Of a stretch of 27,272 nt of DNA, positions 7,079 through 14,844 are shown piece by piece. Position numbers and translations under genes: made by a program. The notes below the pieces were generated by a model, which ran no database searches, was not told the origin of the DNA, and was given only the letters and a program-made list of their open reading frames with translations. Origin of the DNA: CAXSEF01 sp964236535 (lineage in GTDB: Bacteria; Pseudomonadota; Alphaproteobacteria; Acetobacterales; Acetobacteraceae); the NCBI GenBank assembly GCA_964236535.1, contig CAXSEF010000038.1, forward strand, positions 1 through 27,272, in the 5' to 3' direction. Each line of letters opens with the position of its first letter. Position 1 is the stretch's first letter.

Positions 7079-7569
7079 GCACCGAGGACGCGCCGGTCCC
7101 GGCCGCACCCCTGGTCGAGGGCGCGGCGCCGCACATGCTGGTGGTGCGCGCGCCGTACTACCGCGGCGTGGTGGACGGGATGACGGCCGGCGCGCTGCGC
7201 ATCCTCGATCAGGCGGGCGCGACGCACGAGGTGCTCGACGTGGCGGGCGCGTTCGAGCTGCCGCAGGCGATCCGCCTGGCGCTGCGCGGCGGCGCGGGCG
7301 GGGGCCGCGGGTACGACGGGTTCGTGGCCCTGGGCTGCGTGGTGCGTGGCGGGACCGACCACTACGACCACATCTGCCGCGAGACGATGGCGGGGCTGAT
7401 GGCGGTGGCGCTGCAGTTCGGCCTGGCGCTCGGTTCGGGGCTGCTGACGGTGCACTCGCTGGAGCAGGCGGTGGCGCGGTCCGGGCCGGACGGGCACAAC
7501 AAGGGCGCCGAGGCCGCGGCGGCGGCGCTGGTGCAGGTGCAGGTTGCGCGGCGGTTCGGGGCGGGGTGA
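7075..7569 (+). CDS. ribH: 6,7-dimethyl-8-ribityllumazine synthase
   Basis: A 164-residue enzyme that condenses the RibB and RibD products into lumazine, the substrate of riboflavin synthase. Visible motifs are VVRAPYY near the N-terminus, VAGAFELPQAI, LGCVVRGGTDHYDH with the catalytic-site histidine, the GLLTVHSLEQA segment and the closing GHNKGAEAA. The start is called as TTG at 7075, which overlaps the ribBA stop (TTGA). The next ATG (7135) would remove the residues before the first strand and is less likely. The TTG overlap suggests coupled translation, possibly at a reduced rate. The length fits the family. Confidence 0.94.
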   Translation: MSTEDAPVPAAPLVEGAAPHMLVVRAPYYRGVVDGMTAGALRILDQAGATHEVLDVAGAFELPQAIRLALRGGAGGGRGYDGFVALGCVVRGGTDHYDHICRETMAGLMAVALQFGLALGSGLLTVHSLEQAVARSGPDGHNKGAEAAAAALVQVQVARRFGAG

Positions 7570-7612
7570 TGAGGGGCGGGGCGATGAGGGTCGGCAGGCG
7601 GGAGGCGGCGTG

Positions 7613-8233
7613 ATGGCGCAGGACGGGGACGAGCGCCAGGGTGGCGGGACCGGCGGCGGGACCGGCGACGGCGGCCGGGCGGCCGGGCGGCCGGGCGCGG
7701 GGCGTGACGGTGCGGCGCGCCAGGGGGGCAAGGGCGCGGGTGGTGCGCAGGCCGGGCGCAAGGGACGGCCGCGGACGGCGGCGCGGGTCGGCGCGGTGCA
7801 GGCGCTGTTCCAGAGCGAGCAGGGCGGCGAGGCCGCGGAGGCGGTGATCGACCAGTTCGTGCGCCACCGCCTCGGCGAGCTGCCGGGAGTCGACGACGGG
7901 TTCGAGGAGGGCCGGGTGCCGGACGCGCACGTGGCGCTGTTCGCGCGGATCGTGCGGCTCGCGGTGCAGCAGCAGGACCGGCTCGACGCGATGATGGCCG
8001 AGGCGCTGCCGCCGGAGTGGCCGATGGCGCGGCTCGACCCGGTGCTGCGCGCCCTGGTGCGGGCCGGCGGCGCGGAGCTGATGATGGCGGACGGGCCGCC
8101 GTCGCGGGTGGTGATCAACGAGTACCTCGACGTGGCGCACGGGTTCTTCGCCGGCGACGAGCCGCGCATGGTCAACGGGCTGCTGGACCGGCTGGCACGG
8201 CAGCTGCGGCCGAAGGAGTTCGAGGTGGCCTGA
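7613..8233 (+). CDS. nusB: Transcription antitermination factor NusB
   Basis: A 206-residue all-helical RNA-binding factor for rRNA antitermination. The family core begins near residue 53 (RTAARVGAVQALFQ) and continues with EWPMARLDPVLRALVRAG, INEYLDVAHGFF and MVNGLLDRLARQLR. Compared with typical NusB (about 140-160 aa), it has an extra N-terminal extension of about 50 residues rich in Gly, Arg and Ala, probably disordered. The ATG at 7613 is preferred because GGAGG (7601-7605) sits seven bases upstream. It follows ribH after 43 bases, the standard ribH-nusB order. Confidence 0.95.
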   Translation: MAQDGDERQGGGTGGGTGDGGRAAGRPGAGRDGAARQGGKGAGGAQAGRKGRPRTAARVGAVQALFQSEQGGEAAEAVIDQFVRHRLGELPGVDDGFEEGRVPDAHVALFARIVRLAVQQQDRLDAMMAEALPPEWPMARLDPVLRALVRAGGAELMMADGPPSRVVINEYLDVAHGFFAGDEPRMVNGLLDRLARQLRPKEFEVA

Positions 8234-8246
8234 GGCGGCGGGGTCG

Positions 8247-8305
8247 AAGCAAGGCCAGGGCTCTGCCCTGGACCCGCCAGGGGCAGCGCCCCTGGACCGG
8301 CACAC
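8247..8305 (-). repeat. Palindromic intergenic repeat, module B (copy 3, reversed)
   Basis: This is almost the exact reverse complement of 3053-3112: CCAGGG-CTCTG-CCCTGG, a GACCCG linker, CCAGGGGC-AGC-GCCCCTGG, then ACCGGCACAC. It lies 13 bases after the nusB stop and could also act as a transcription terminator or RNA stabiliser, but there is no T-run. Confidence 0.75.
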
Positions 8306-8345
8306 GTCAAGGTAAGGCGGCCCGCGGGCTGGTTCTTTCGGGTGG

Positions 8346-8404
8346 GATTCTCAAGGCTCGGCCTTGAGCGGAGTCCGGAAGCAGAGCCTCTGGCCTTGCT
8401 TGCT
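8346..8404 (+). repeat. Palindromic intergenic repeat, module A (copy 4)
   Basis: The core is CTCAAGGC-TCG-GCCTTGAG, then CGGAGTCC, a partly decayed second palindrome (GGAAGCAGAGCCTCTGG) and CCTTGCTTGC. The same order is found at 9558-9625 and 26491-26555. The copy ends 18 bases before the thiL start. Confidence 0.8.
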
Positions 8405-8422
8405 GCATGCAGGAGCCGGTCG

Positions 8423-9379
8423 ATGACGCTGCCGCGCGAGTTCGACCTGATCGCCCGGCATTTCCGGCCGCTCGCGGGCGAGGGTTCGCTGGGGTTGTCC
8501 GACGATGCCGCGGTGTTCGTGCCGCCGGCGGGGGAGCTGGTGGTGGCGGCGGACGCGATGGTGGCGGGGGTGCATTTCCTGCCGGAGGATCCGCCGGAGG
8601 GTGTGGGACGCAAGCTGCTGCGGGCGAACCTGTCGGATCTCGCGGCGATGGGGGCGGCGCCGTTCGGCTACGTGATGACGCTGTCCGCCCCTGCGGGGAC
8701 GTCGGAGGCCTGGTTCGCGGGGTTTGCCGCGGGGCTGGCGGTGGACCAGGCGGGGTTCGGGGTGCGGCTGCTGGGCGGGGACACGACGTCGACGCCGGGG
8801 CCGATCTCGCTGTCGCTGACGGTGCTGGGCAGCGTGGCGCCGGGGCGGGCGCTGCGTCGGGCGGGGGCTGGCGCCGGCGACGGGGTCTGGGTGAGCGGGA
8901 CGATCGGCGACGGGGCGCTGGGGCTGCTGGCGCTGCGCGGCGCGGTGGCCGACCCGGAGCAGGTGCTGGCGGGGCGGTATCGGCGGCCGGAGCCGCGGCT
9001 GGGGCTGGGGGAGCGGCTGTGGGGGGTGGCGTCGGCGGTGATGGACGTGTCGGACGGGCTGGTGCAGGACCTCGGGCACCTGTGCCGGGCGGCGGGGCTG
9101 GGGGCGGTGATCGAGGCGGAGGCGGTGCCGTTGTCCGGGGCGGCGCGGGCGGCGGTGGCGGCGGACCCTGCGATGCTGGAGCGGTGCCTGGTGGGCGGGG
9201 ACGACTACGAGCTGCTGATGGCGGTGCCGCCGGCGCGGGAGGCGGCGCTGCGGGCGGCGGCGGCGGCGGCGGGGCTGGCGGTGGCCCGGGTCGGGGGGTT
9301 CACCTCGGGCGAGGGGGTGGGGGTGACGCTTGGCGGGCGGCCGCTGACGCTGGCGAGGGGGGGATGGAGCCACTTCTGA
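8423..9379 (+). CDS. thiL: Thiamine-monophosphate kinase
   Basis: A 318-residue ATP-dependent kinase that converts thiamine monophosphate to thiamine diphosphate, the active cofactor. It shows the AIRS/PurM-like nucleotide motif GLSDDAAVF (about 24-32), the AADAMVAGVHF segment, DLAAMGAAPFGYVM, VRLLGGDTTSTPGP, VMDVSDGLVQDL and GGDDYELL near the C-terminal third. The ATG at 8423 has AGGAG (8411-8415) seven bases upstream and gives the family N-terminus MTLPREFDLIARHF; the earlier in-frame start at 8342 would translate the repeat. nusB-thiL linkage is common in alphaproteobacteria. Runs of GCG and CTG codons are extreme here. Confidence 0.95.
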   Translation: MTLPREFDLIARHFRPLAGEGSLGLSDDAAVFVPPAGELVVAADAMVAGVHFLPEDPPEGVGRKLLRANLSDLAAMGAAPFGYVMTLSAPAGTSEAWFAGFAAGLAVDQAGFGVRLLGGDTTSTPGPISLSLTVLGSVAPGRALRRAGAGAGDGVWVSGTIGDGALGLLALRGAVADPEQVLAGRYRRPEPRLGLGERLWGVASAVMDVSDGLVQDLGHLCRAAGLGAVIEAEAVPLSGAARAAVAADPAMLERCLVGGDDYELLMAVPPAREAALRAAAAAAGLAVARVGGFTSGEGVGVTLGGRPLTLARGGWSHF

Positions 9380-9395
9380 TGCGAGCGGGCCGGGT

Positions 9396-9410
9396 CTGGG
9401 CAGAGCCCAG
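9396..9410 (+). terminator. Short hairpin after thiL
   Basis: CTGGGC-AGA-GCCCAG starts 17 bases after the thiL stop. There is no T-tract. It may be a weak terminator or the edge of the following repeat. Confidence 0.3.
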
Positions 9411-9414
9411 CGTC

Positions 9415-9625
9415 GCGTTGACCTGCACGCGCAGCCAGGCGGGGCTCTCCCTCCGCCCGCATTCCACTGGCCCAGGCGGGCCAGCGGAACCTTGCGCGGG
9501 CACCGCCCAGACCCGCCGAAGGCCCGGGGCCTTCGGAAGCCCGTCCCTTAAGCAAATGGATTCCAAAGGCGAGGCCTTTGGCGGAGTCCAGAGGCAGAGC
9601 CTCTGGCCTTGCTTGCGTAGCCGGT
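9415..9625 (+). repeat. Composite repeat, modules C+A (copy 5)
   Basis: The 311-bp stretch between thiL and the next gene is mostly this repeat. Module C begins with TTGACCTGCA at 9418, passes through CCTCCGCCCGCATT and a GGCCCAGGCGGGCC palindrome, then GGAACCTTGCGCGGGC, to a CCTTAAGCA segment. Module A follows: CCAAAGGC-GAG-GCCTTTGG (9563-9581), CGGAGT, CCAGAGGC-AGA-GCCTCTGG (9588-9606), CCTTGCTTGC. The same order of landmarks occurs at 14845-15030. I see no gene in 9380-9690. Confidence 0.85.
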
Positions 9626-9690
9626 CGTGTTCAAGGTCTGCTGGCATGAAGGCGTCGCCGGTGCGGTGCGGTGCGGCGCGCGGGAGTGGC

Positions 9691-10353
9691 ATGGCGGTGG
9701 CGATCAGGCTCTACGGGTTCTGGCGGTCGGCTGCGGCGTTCCGGGTGCGGATCGCGCTCAACCTGAAGGGGCTGGCGTACGAGGAGGTGATGGTGGACAT
9801 CGACTCCGGTGCGCTGGCGGGCGGCGAGTATGGCGGGATGAACCCGCAGGGCTCGGTGCCGTCGCTGATCGACGGGGCGGGGCCGGCGATCGTGGAGAGC
9901 CTGGCGATCCTCGAGTACCTCGACGAGGCGTATCCGCAGCACCCGCTGCTGCCGGCGGATGCGCGGGGACGCGCGCGGGTGCGCGGGCTTGCGCAGCTGA
10001 TCGCGTGCGACGCGCATCCGCTGCTGGTGCCGCGGGTGCGGCGGTTCCTGCAGGACGAGCTGGCGGCGGGCGACGCCGGCTGGAAGGCGTGGACCCGGCA
10101 CTGGTATGGCGCGGGCCTGCGGCTGATGGAGAGCAGCCTGGGCGCGGGGCCGACCGGGGTGTTCTGCCACGGGGATGCGCCGACCCAGGCCGACCTGTGC
10201 CTGGTGAGCCACGTGGTGAACGCGAAGCTGTTCGGGGTGGAGGTGGCGCGCTATCCCGTGGTGCAGCGCGTGGCGGAGGCCTGCCTGGCGCACGAGGCGT
10301 TCGCGCGGGCGTTGCCGATGCGCCAGCCGGGAGCGCCCACGCCGCAGGCATGA
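9691..10353 (+). CDS. maiA: Zeta-class glutathione S-transferase / maleylacetoacetate isomerase
   Basis: The 220-residue product has the thioredoxin-like N-terminal GST domain (residues 1-80) and a helical C-terminal domain. Maleylacetoacetate isomerase converts maleylacetoacetate to fumarylacetoacetate in tyrosine breakdown, using glutathione. The zeta-class active-site segment is present as WRSAAAFRVRIALNLKG: the first serine (S13) is kept, but the usual SSC is SAA. MNPQGSVPSLI and ESLAILEYLDE bind glutathione in the family. No other tyrosine catabolic gene is nearby, so the in vivo substrate is uncertain. Start 9691 gives the family N-terminus; an in-frame ATG at 9646 is also possible. It converges with the bamE-like gene. 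Confidence 0.85.
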   Translation: MAVAIRLYGFWRSAAAFRVRIALNLKGLAYEEVMVDIDSGALAGGEYGGMNPQGSVPSLIDGAGPAIVESLAILEYLDEAYPQHPLLPADARGRARVRGLAQLIACDAHPLLVPRVRRFLQDELAAGDAGWKAWTRHWYGAGLRLMESSLGAGPTGVFCHGDAPTQADLCLVSHVVNAKLFGVEVARYPVVQRVAEACLAHEAFARALPMRQPGAPTPQA

Positions 10354-10414
10354 TGGGTGCCACGGGCGGCCGCACGGCGCCGGCGGCGTGCCAGCGGCAT
10401 GGCGTCGGGCGTCG

Positions 10415-10945
10415 CTATGGCGTGGGGGCGCCGCCGCTCGGCGTGCCGCCGCCGCCGCCGAGCGCGCCGAGCCCGCCGGGGGTGAAGCGCCCGACGTTGC
10501 CGAGCAGTTCGCCCAGGAACGAGGCCTCGCTGCCCGGCGAGGGCGTGGCGCCGGACTGCATCGCCACCGATTTCGCGTCGTCGCGGGTCAGCGTCCTGAC
10601 CGATTTCAGCGTGCCGGCCTGGTTGAAGGTGAGGGTCACGACGTCCTGCTGGTCCACGCCGGGGAGCCTGGCCACGCGGGTGCGGGTCTGCTGGCTGATG
10701 TAGATCCAGGTGTTGTCGTCGAAGGCGGCGCGCGCGGTGGGCGAGCCGAGCAGCGAGGCGGCGTCGGCGCGGGTGGAGGTGCCGGGGATCAGCTCGCGGA
10801 GCTGTTCGGCGGTGATCTTCTGGCCGCGCGACACGTCGCGGGCGTCGAAGAAGCTGCAGGAGGCGAGGGCGAGCAGCAGCGGCGCGAGGCGCAGCACCGG
10901 TGCGATGCGGAGCGGCGTCAGGTTAGGGGCGGGACGCGCGCGCAT
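10415..10945 (-). CDS. bamE: Outer-membrane assembly lipoprotein, BamE/SmpA/OmlA family
   Basis: A 176-residue predicted lipoprotein. The basic N-terminus is followed by a hydrophobic segment ending in the lipobox LASC, so the mature protein would begin at C30. The SmpA/OmlA domain follows: a pre-motif QKITAEQLRELIPGTSTR, LLGSPT, DDNTWIYISQ and LTFNQAGTLKSV. BamE helps the BAM complex fold outer-membrane beta-barrels. The C-terminal about 40 residues (from GSEASFLGELLG) are Gly/Pro-rich and longer than E. coli BamE. The ATG at 10945 is the only plausible start. The gene is divergent from the bc1 chaperone, a conserved arrangement in Rhodospirillales. Confidence 0.88.
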   Translation of the reverse strand: MRARPAPNLTPLRIAPVLRLAPLLLALASCSFFDARDVSRGQKITAEQLRELIPGTSTRADAASLLGSPTARAAFDDNTWIYISQQTRTRVARLPGVDQQDVVTLTFNQAGTLKSVRTLTRDDAKSVAMQSGATPSPGSEASFLGELLGNVGRFTPGGLGALGGGGGTPSGGAPTP

Positions 10946-11080
10946 GATCGCTCCGGTCTTTGCGGCAGGCGCCGCGGGGTTTTGGCGGCAGGTGCGGTGG
11001 GCGGTAGCCGCGGGCTGGACAGCGGGCTCGGGGTGCACGGCGGGGCTCGCCTTGTCAATCGGCGACACCATCTGGCGGGA

Positions 11081-11883
11081 GTGTTCGGGGTTCCATTCCT
11101 GCGCCGCCGCCACGAGCGGGCCGGCTTCCTGCTGTATGGCGACGCGGTGGCGGCGGCGCGGCTGCCGCTGCTCTACGAGGCGCTCGCGGTTCCGGACACG
11201 CTGGACGGGCGGTTCGACCTGGTGGGCGTGCACGTGGCGCTGCTGATCCGGCGGCTGCGCGCGCTGCCGGCGCCGGGGCCGGCGCTGGCGCAGGCGACGT
11301 TCGACGCGATGTTCTCGGACATGGACACCACGCTGCGCGAGTTCGGCCTCGACCTTGGCGTGGGCAGGCGGGTGCGGGCGATGTGGGAGGCGTTCCACGG
11401 CCGGGCGCTGGCGTACGAGGCGCCGCTGGCGGCGGGCGACCGGGCGGCGCTGGGCGAGGCGCTGGCGCGCAACGTGTGGCGGGGCGCGGCGCCGGGGACG
11501 GCGGCGGACCGGCTTGCCGGCTGGGTGATGGCGCAGGATGCGGCGCTGCACGCGGCGGCACCGCAGGCGGTGCTGGCGGGGCACGCGGCGTTCCTGGATG
11601 CTGCGGACTGGAGCGCCGGAGCGGGGCGCGCGGGCGTGGGGGGTGCNNNNNNNNNNNNNNNNNNNNNNNNNNNNNNNNNNNNNNNNNNNNNNNNNNNNNN
11701 NNNNNNNNNNNNNNNNNNNNNNNNNNNNNNNNNNNNNNNNNNNNNNTCCTGGATGCTGCGGACTGGAGCGCCGGAGCGGGGCGCGCGGGCGTGGGGGGTG
11801 CAGAAGTGGGAAGTGCGGGCGTGGGGGATGCCGGAGCGGGGGATGCCGGAGCGGGGGGCGTGGATCGGGTGCTGGCGTCGTGA
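11081..11883 (+). CDS. Ubiquinol-cytochrome c chaperone (CBP3-like), split by assembly gap
   Basis: The family helps assemble the cytochrome bc1 complex. Diagnostic segments are LLYGDAVAAARLPLLYEAL, DTLDGRFDLVGVHVALLIRRLR, MFSDMDTTLREFGLDLGVGRR, AFHGRALAYEAPL and LARNVWRG. The best start is a GTG at 11081, with no clear ribosome site. As printed the gene runs into 100 Ns (11647-11746) and resumes after them in a different phase. Positions 11592-11646 and 11747-11801 are identical, and merging them leaves 648 bases, exactly 215 codons plus stop, in one frame. The C-terminal tail is a low-complexity Gly/Ala/Val repeat. The stop overlaps the GTG of the next gene. Confidence 0.9.
11592..11646 (+). 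repeat. 55-bp end duplicated across the assembly gap (left copy)
   Basis: These 55 bases are identical to 11747-11801. An exact 55-base overlap between contig ends is what a de Bruijn assembler with k=55 leaves when it cannot pass a repeat, so this is most likely an artefact and not a biological duplication. Confidence 0.9.
11647..11746. other. 100-N scaffold gap
   Basis: A run of exactly 100 undetermined bases, the customary filler for a gap of unknown size. It lies within the bc1 chaperone gene and is flanked on both sides by the same 55 bases. Confidence 0.99.
11747..11801 (+). repeat. 55-bp end duplicated across the assembly gap (right copy)
   Basis: Second copy of the 55 bases at 11592-11646. 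It runs into short imperfect repeats up to about 11870 (GGGATGCCGGAGCGG twice and related units) that encode the low-complexity chaperone tail and probably caused the break. Confidence 0.9.
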
Positions 11884-12398
11884 GCGAGCTGAGCCGGGTG
11901 GTGCCGCTGGACCGGATCGGCGCCGGGGGGCTGGAGTTCGAGGTCGAGGCGGGTGCTTCGGAGTGCGCGGCGCTGGCGGTGCGGCTCGGGGTGCCGGCGG
12001 TGCTGTCGCTGCGCTGCGCCTTCCGGCTGAAGGCCGGGCGGCGCGGGGTGGTGGCGGCGGCGGGCCAGCTTGCGGCGCGGCTGGTGCGGGACTGCGTGGT
12101 GACGCTGGAGCCGTTCGAGACGTCGGTGGCGGAGGCGTTCCAGGTGCGGTTCGTGCCGGCCGAGCAGCTCGACCCGGCGGTTTGCGGGGAGGACCTGCTC
12201 GACCCGGACAGCGACGACGAGATCGGCTACGAGGGAGCGGGGATCGACCTCGGCGAGGCGGCGGCGGAGCAGCTGGCGCTGGGGCTTGATCCGTATCCGC
12301 GGCGGCCGGGGGTGGTGTCGCTGCCCGCCGGGCCCGCCGACGACGAGCCGGGGGTGGTGGCGCCGTTCGCGGCGCTGGCGGCGCTGCGGCGGAACTAG
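11880..12398 (+). CDS. DUF177 / YceD-family protein
   Basis: The 172-residue product belongs to the YceD/DUF177 family, which is nearly always encoded just before rpmF and has been linked to 23S rRNA accumulation. It has no catalytic motif. Visible family features are the N-terminal two-strand region, CAFRLKAGRRGVVAAAGQLAARLVRDCVVTLEPF (read as two consecutive segments, the second with the conserved C-V-V-T-L-E-P), an acidic patch with DLLDPDSDDEIGYE, and GIDLGEAAAEQLALGLDPYPRRP. The GTG at 11880 overlaps the chaperone stop (GTGA). The next gene, rpmF, begins 142 bases later. Confidence 0.88.
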   Translation: MSELSRVVPLDRIGAGGLEFEVEAGASECAALAVRLGVPAVLSLRCAFRLKAGRRGVVAAAGQLAARLVRDCVVTLEPFETSVAEAFQVRFVPAEQLDPAVCGEDLLDPDSDDEIGYEGAGIDLGEAAAEQLALGLDPYPRRPGVVSLPAGPADDEPGVVAPFAALAALRRN

Positions 12399-12540
12399 GG
12401 GGCTCCCGGGGGAGTGTCGGTGCTTGCGGGGCGGGGTGGGCTCTGCTACTGCCCACGGCTCAATTATCGCCGGTGCGTGACACAGGCCCCGCAGCGGCGG
12501 CGGCGCGGTCGCGTTACCCGATCCGGAGGGGCGCAGTCCC

Positions 12541-12744
12541 ATGGCCGTTCCCAAGAGAAAGACCTCGCCGTCCCGCATGGGGATGCGCCGTGCCCACCAC
12601 GCTCTGACGCCCGAGGCGCACAACGAGTGCGGCAACTGCGGCGAGCTGAAGCGCCCGCATCACATCTGCAGCCACTGCGGCCACTATGACGGCCGCGAGG
12701 TCGTGGGCGCGGGCAAGGCGCTGAAGGGCGCAGTCCGCACCTGA
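12541..12744 (+). CDS. rpmF: 50S ribosomal protein L32
   Basis: A 67-residue large-subunit ribosomal protein. It begins with the invariant MAVPKRKTSPSR and carries the zinc-binding version of the fold, with cysteines C30, C33, C43 and C46 (CGNCGELKRPHHICSHCG). The length is at the long end of the family. GGAGG at about 12522 is somewhat far from the ATG. The 142-bp gap upstream contains the A/T-richer CTCAATTATC around 12460, a plausible but unproven promoter site. plsX follows after 31 bases, the classical rpmF-plsX-fabH order. Confidence 0.97.
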   Translation: MAVPKRKTSPSRMGMRRAHHALTPEAHNECGNCGELKRPHHICSHCGHYDGREVVGAGKALKGAVRT

Positions 12745-12775
12745 GTCCCGCGCGGCGCGGTCGTCGGCGTCGGTG

Positions 12776-13837
12776 ATGTCGGCCGGACCCTACAGCCTGG
12801 CGATCGATGCGATGGGTGGCGATTCCGCGCCGGAGGCGGTGGTGGCCGGGCTGGCGATCGCGGCCGTCCGGCATTCCGGCGCGCGCTTCCTGCTGGTCGG
12901 CGACGAGGTGCGGCTCGCGGCAATGCTGGAGAGTCGCCCGGTGCTGCGCGCGGTGGTCAGCGTGCGTCACGCGACGGCGGTCATTCCTGGCGAGATGAAG
13001 CCCACGGCGGCGCTGCGGGTGCGTGATGCTTCGATGCGCGTGGCGATCGACGCCGTGGCCTCGGGCGAGGCGCTGGGCGTGGTGTCGGCCGGCAACACCG
13101 GGGCCTTGCTGGCGCTCGCCAAGATCGTGATCAAGACGCTGCCCGGGATCGATCGCCCGGCGATGGCGGCGCTCGGGCCGTCGGCACGCGGCGACGTGGT
13201 GCTGCTCGATCTCGGCGCCAACGTGCTGTGCGACGTGCGCAACCTGGTCGAGTTCGCGCTGCTCGGCGAGATGTTCGCGCGCGCGGTGCTGGCCTTGCCG
13301 GCGCCGACCGTCGGGCTGCTGAACGTGGGGTCGGAGGAGCTGAAGGGCAGCGAGATGCTGCGCCAGGCGGCCGAGCTGCTGCGGGCGAGCCATATCGGCG
13401 CGCAGTTCCACGGCTTCGTCGAGGGGCACGACATCGCGGCCGGCACCACCGACGTGGTGGTGACCGACGGCTTCACCGGCAACGTGGCGCTCAAGACCGG
13501 CGAGGGGGCGTTGCGGCTGGTGCGCGAGATGCTGCGCGAGGTGTTCACCTCCGGGGCGGGCGCACGGCTGGGCTACCTGCTGGCGCGGCCCGGGCTCGAG
13601 CGGCTGCGCGAGTGGCTGGACCCGCGACGCTACAACGGGGCGATGCTGCTGGGGTTGAACGGCGTGGTGGTGAAGTCGCATGGCGGCACCGATGCCGAGG
13701 GCTTCGCGCATGCCGTGGACGTGGCGATGGACCTGGTGACCCAGCAGTTCAACGAGCGCATCCGCGAGGGGCTGGTCCGGCTCGCCGAGCTGCAGGCGTC
13801 GAGCGGCGACGATGCGCGCATGGCGACCGCGCTGTGA
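12776..13837 (+). CDS. plsX: Phosphate acyltransferase PlsX
   Basis: A 353-residue peripheral membrane enzyme that converts acyl-ACP to acyl-phosphate, the first step of phospholipid synthesis in the PlsX/PlsY pathway. Hallmarks are the opening LAIDAMGGDSAPEAVV, the VSAGNTGALLALA segment, DLGANVLCDVRNLVEFALLG, LLNVGSEELKG and VVTDGFTGNVALKT. The length is normal. The ATG at 12776 is used; a GTG one codon earlier is also open. The stop overlaps the GTG of fabH (GTGA), so the two enzymes are probably made together. Confidence 0.96.
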   Translation: MSAGPYSLAIDAMGGDSAPEAVVAGLAIAAVRHSGARFLLVGDEVRLAAMLESRPVLRAVVSVRHATAVIPGEMKPTAALRVRDASMRVAIDAVASGEALGVVSAGNTGALLALAKIVIKTLPGIDRPAMAALGPSARGDVVLLDLGANVLCDVRNLVEFALLGEMFARAVLALPAPTVGLLNVGSEELKGSEMLRQAAELLRASHIGAQFHGFVEGHDIAAGTTDVVVTDGFTGNVALKTGEGALRLVREMLREVFTSGAGARLGYLLARPGLERLREWLDPRRYNGAMLLGLNGVVVKSHGGTDAEGFAHAVDVAMDLVTQQFNERIREGLVRLAELQASSGDDARMATAL

Positions 13838-14805
13838 GCGGTTCCGGGTCGCGGGCGTCGCTGGCGGGGATCGGTGCGTACCTGCCGGCCAACATCGTCG
13901 GCAACGACGCGCTGGCGCGGCGCGTCGACACCTCGGACGCCTGGATCCGCGAGCGCACCGGCATCATGCAGCGCCATCTGGCGGAGCCGCACGAGACCGC
14001 GGCGTTCATGGGCACGCGTGCGGCGCAGGCGGCGTTGGACGACGCGGGTGTCGGCGCCTCCGAGGTCGACGCCGTGATCCTGGCGACCAGCACGCCGGAC
14101 CAGGCGTTCCCGGCGACCGCGTTGCGGGTGCAAGCCGAGCTGGGCATCACCGCAGGCTTCGGGTTCGACATCTCGGCGGCGTGCAGCGGCTTCATCTATG
14201 CGCTTTCGGTGGCCGACTCGTTCATCCGCACCGGTCAGGCGCGCGGCGTGCTGGTGATCGGCTCGGAGGTGTTCTCGCGCATCCTGGACTGGACCGACCG
14301 CGGCACCTGCGTGCTGTTCGGCGACGGGGCGGGTGCGGTGCTGCTGCGCGCCGGCGCCGCGGAGGGGCACGGCGTGCTGTCGACGCATCTGCATGCCGAT
14401 GGCCGGCTCGGCGACATCCTGTTCGTCGACGGCTCGGTGGGGCGGCGGGAACGGCCGGGCACGCTGGTGATGAACGGGCGCGAGGTGTTCCGCCACGCGG
14501 TGGCGAAGCTGGCCGGCGCGGTCGACGAGGCGCTCGCGGCGAACGGGCTCGTGCAGGGCGACGTGGACTGGCTGGTGCCGCACCAGGCGAACCTGCGCAT
14601 CATCCAGGCGATCGGACGCAAGCTGGGGCTGGCGCCGGAGCGGGTCGTGGTGACCGTGGACCGCCATGCCAACACCTCGGCGGCCTCGATTCCGCTGGCG
14701 CTGGCCGAGGCGCATGGCGACGGGCGGATCCGGCGCGGCGACCTGGTGCTGATGGAGGCGCTGGGCGGCGGCCTGACCTGGGGTTCGGCGCTGGTCCGGC
14801 TCTGA
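13834..14805 (+). CDS. fabH: 3-oxoacyl-ACP synthase III (FabH)
   Basis: A 323-residue condensing enzyme that starts fatty-acid synthesis by joining acetyl-CoA to malonyl-ACP. The catalytic triad is complete: C117 in DISAACSGF, H250 in VPHQANLRI and N280 in RHANTSAASIP. The early RERTGIMQRH and late GGGLTWGSALVRL segments are also typical. The GTG start at 13834 overlaps the plsX stop. In many alphaproteobacteria ihfA follows directly; here it is missing and a composite repeat begins about 40 bases after the stop. Confidence 0.96.
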   Translation: MSGSGSRASLAGIGAYLPANIVGNDALARRVDTSDAWIRERTGIMQRHLAEPHETAAFMGTRAAQAALDDAGVGASEVDAVILATSTPDQAFPATALRVQAELGITAGFGFDISAACSGFIYALSVADSFIRTGQARGVLVIGSEVFSRILDWTDRGTCVLFGDGAGAVLLRAGAAEGHGVLSTHLHADGRLGDILFVDGSVGRRERPGTLVMNGREVFRHAVAKLAGAVDEALAANGLVQGDVDWLVPHQANLRIIQAIGRKLGLAPERVVVTVDRHANTSAASIPLALAEAHGDGRIRRGDLVLMEALGGGLTWGSALVRL

Positions 14806-14844
14806 TCCGGCGCAGGCTTCTGCGGGAGGCCGGCGGCGCCAAGG

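Noticed and set aside
1606..8305. Several very long minus-strand frames (1606-3654, 2885-4585, 3802-5946, 5636-8305)
   Set aside because: Each runs across several well-identified plus-strand genes and is His/Arg/Pro-rich, as expected for antisense readings of GC-rich genes.
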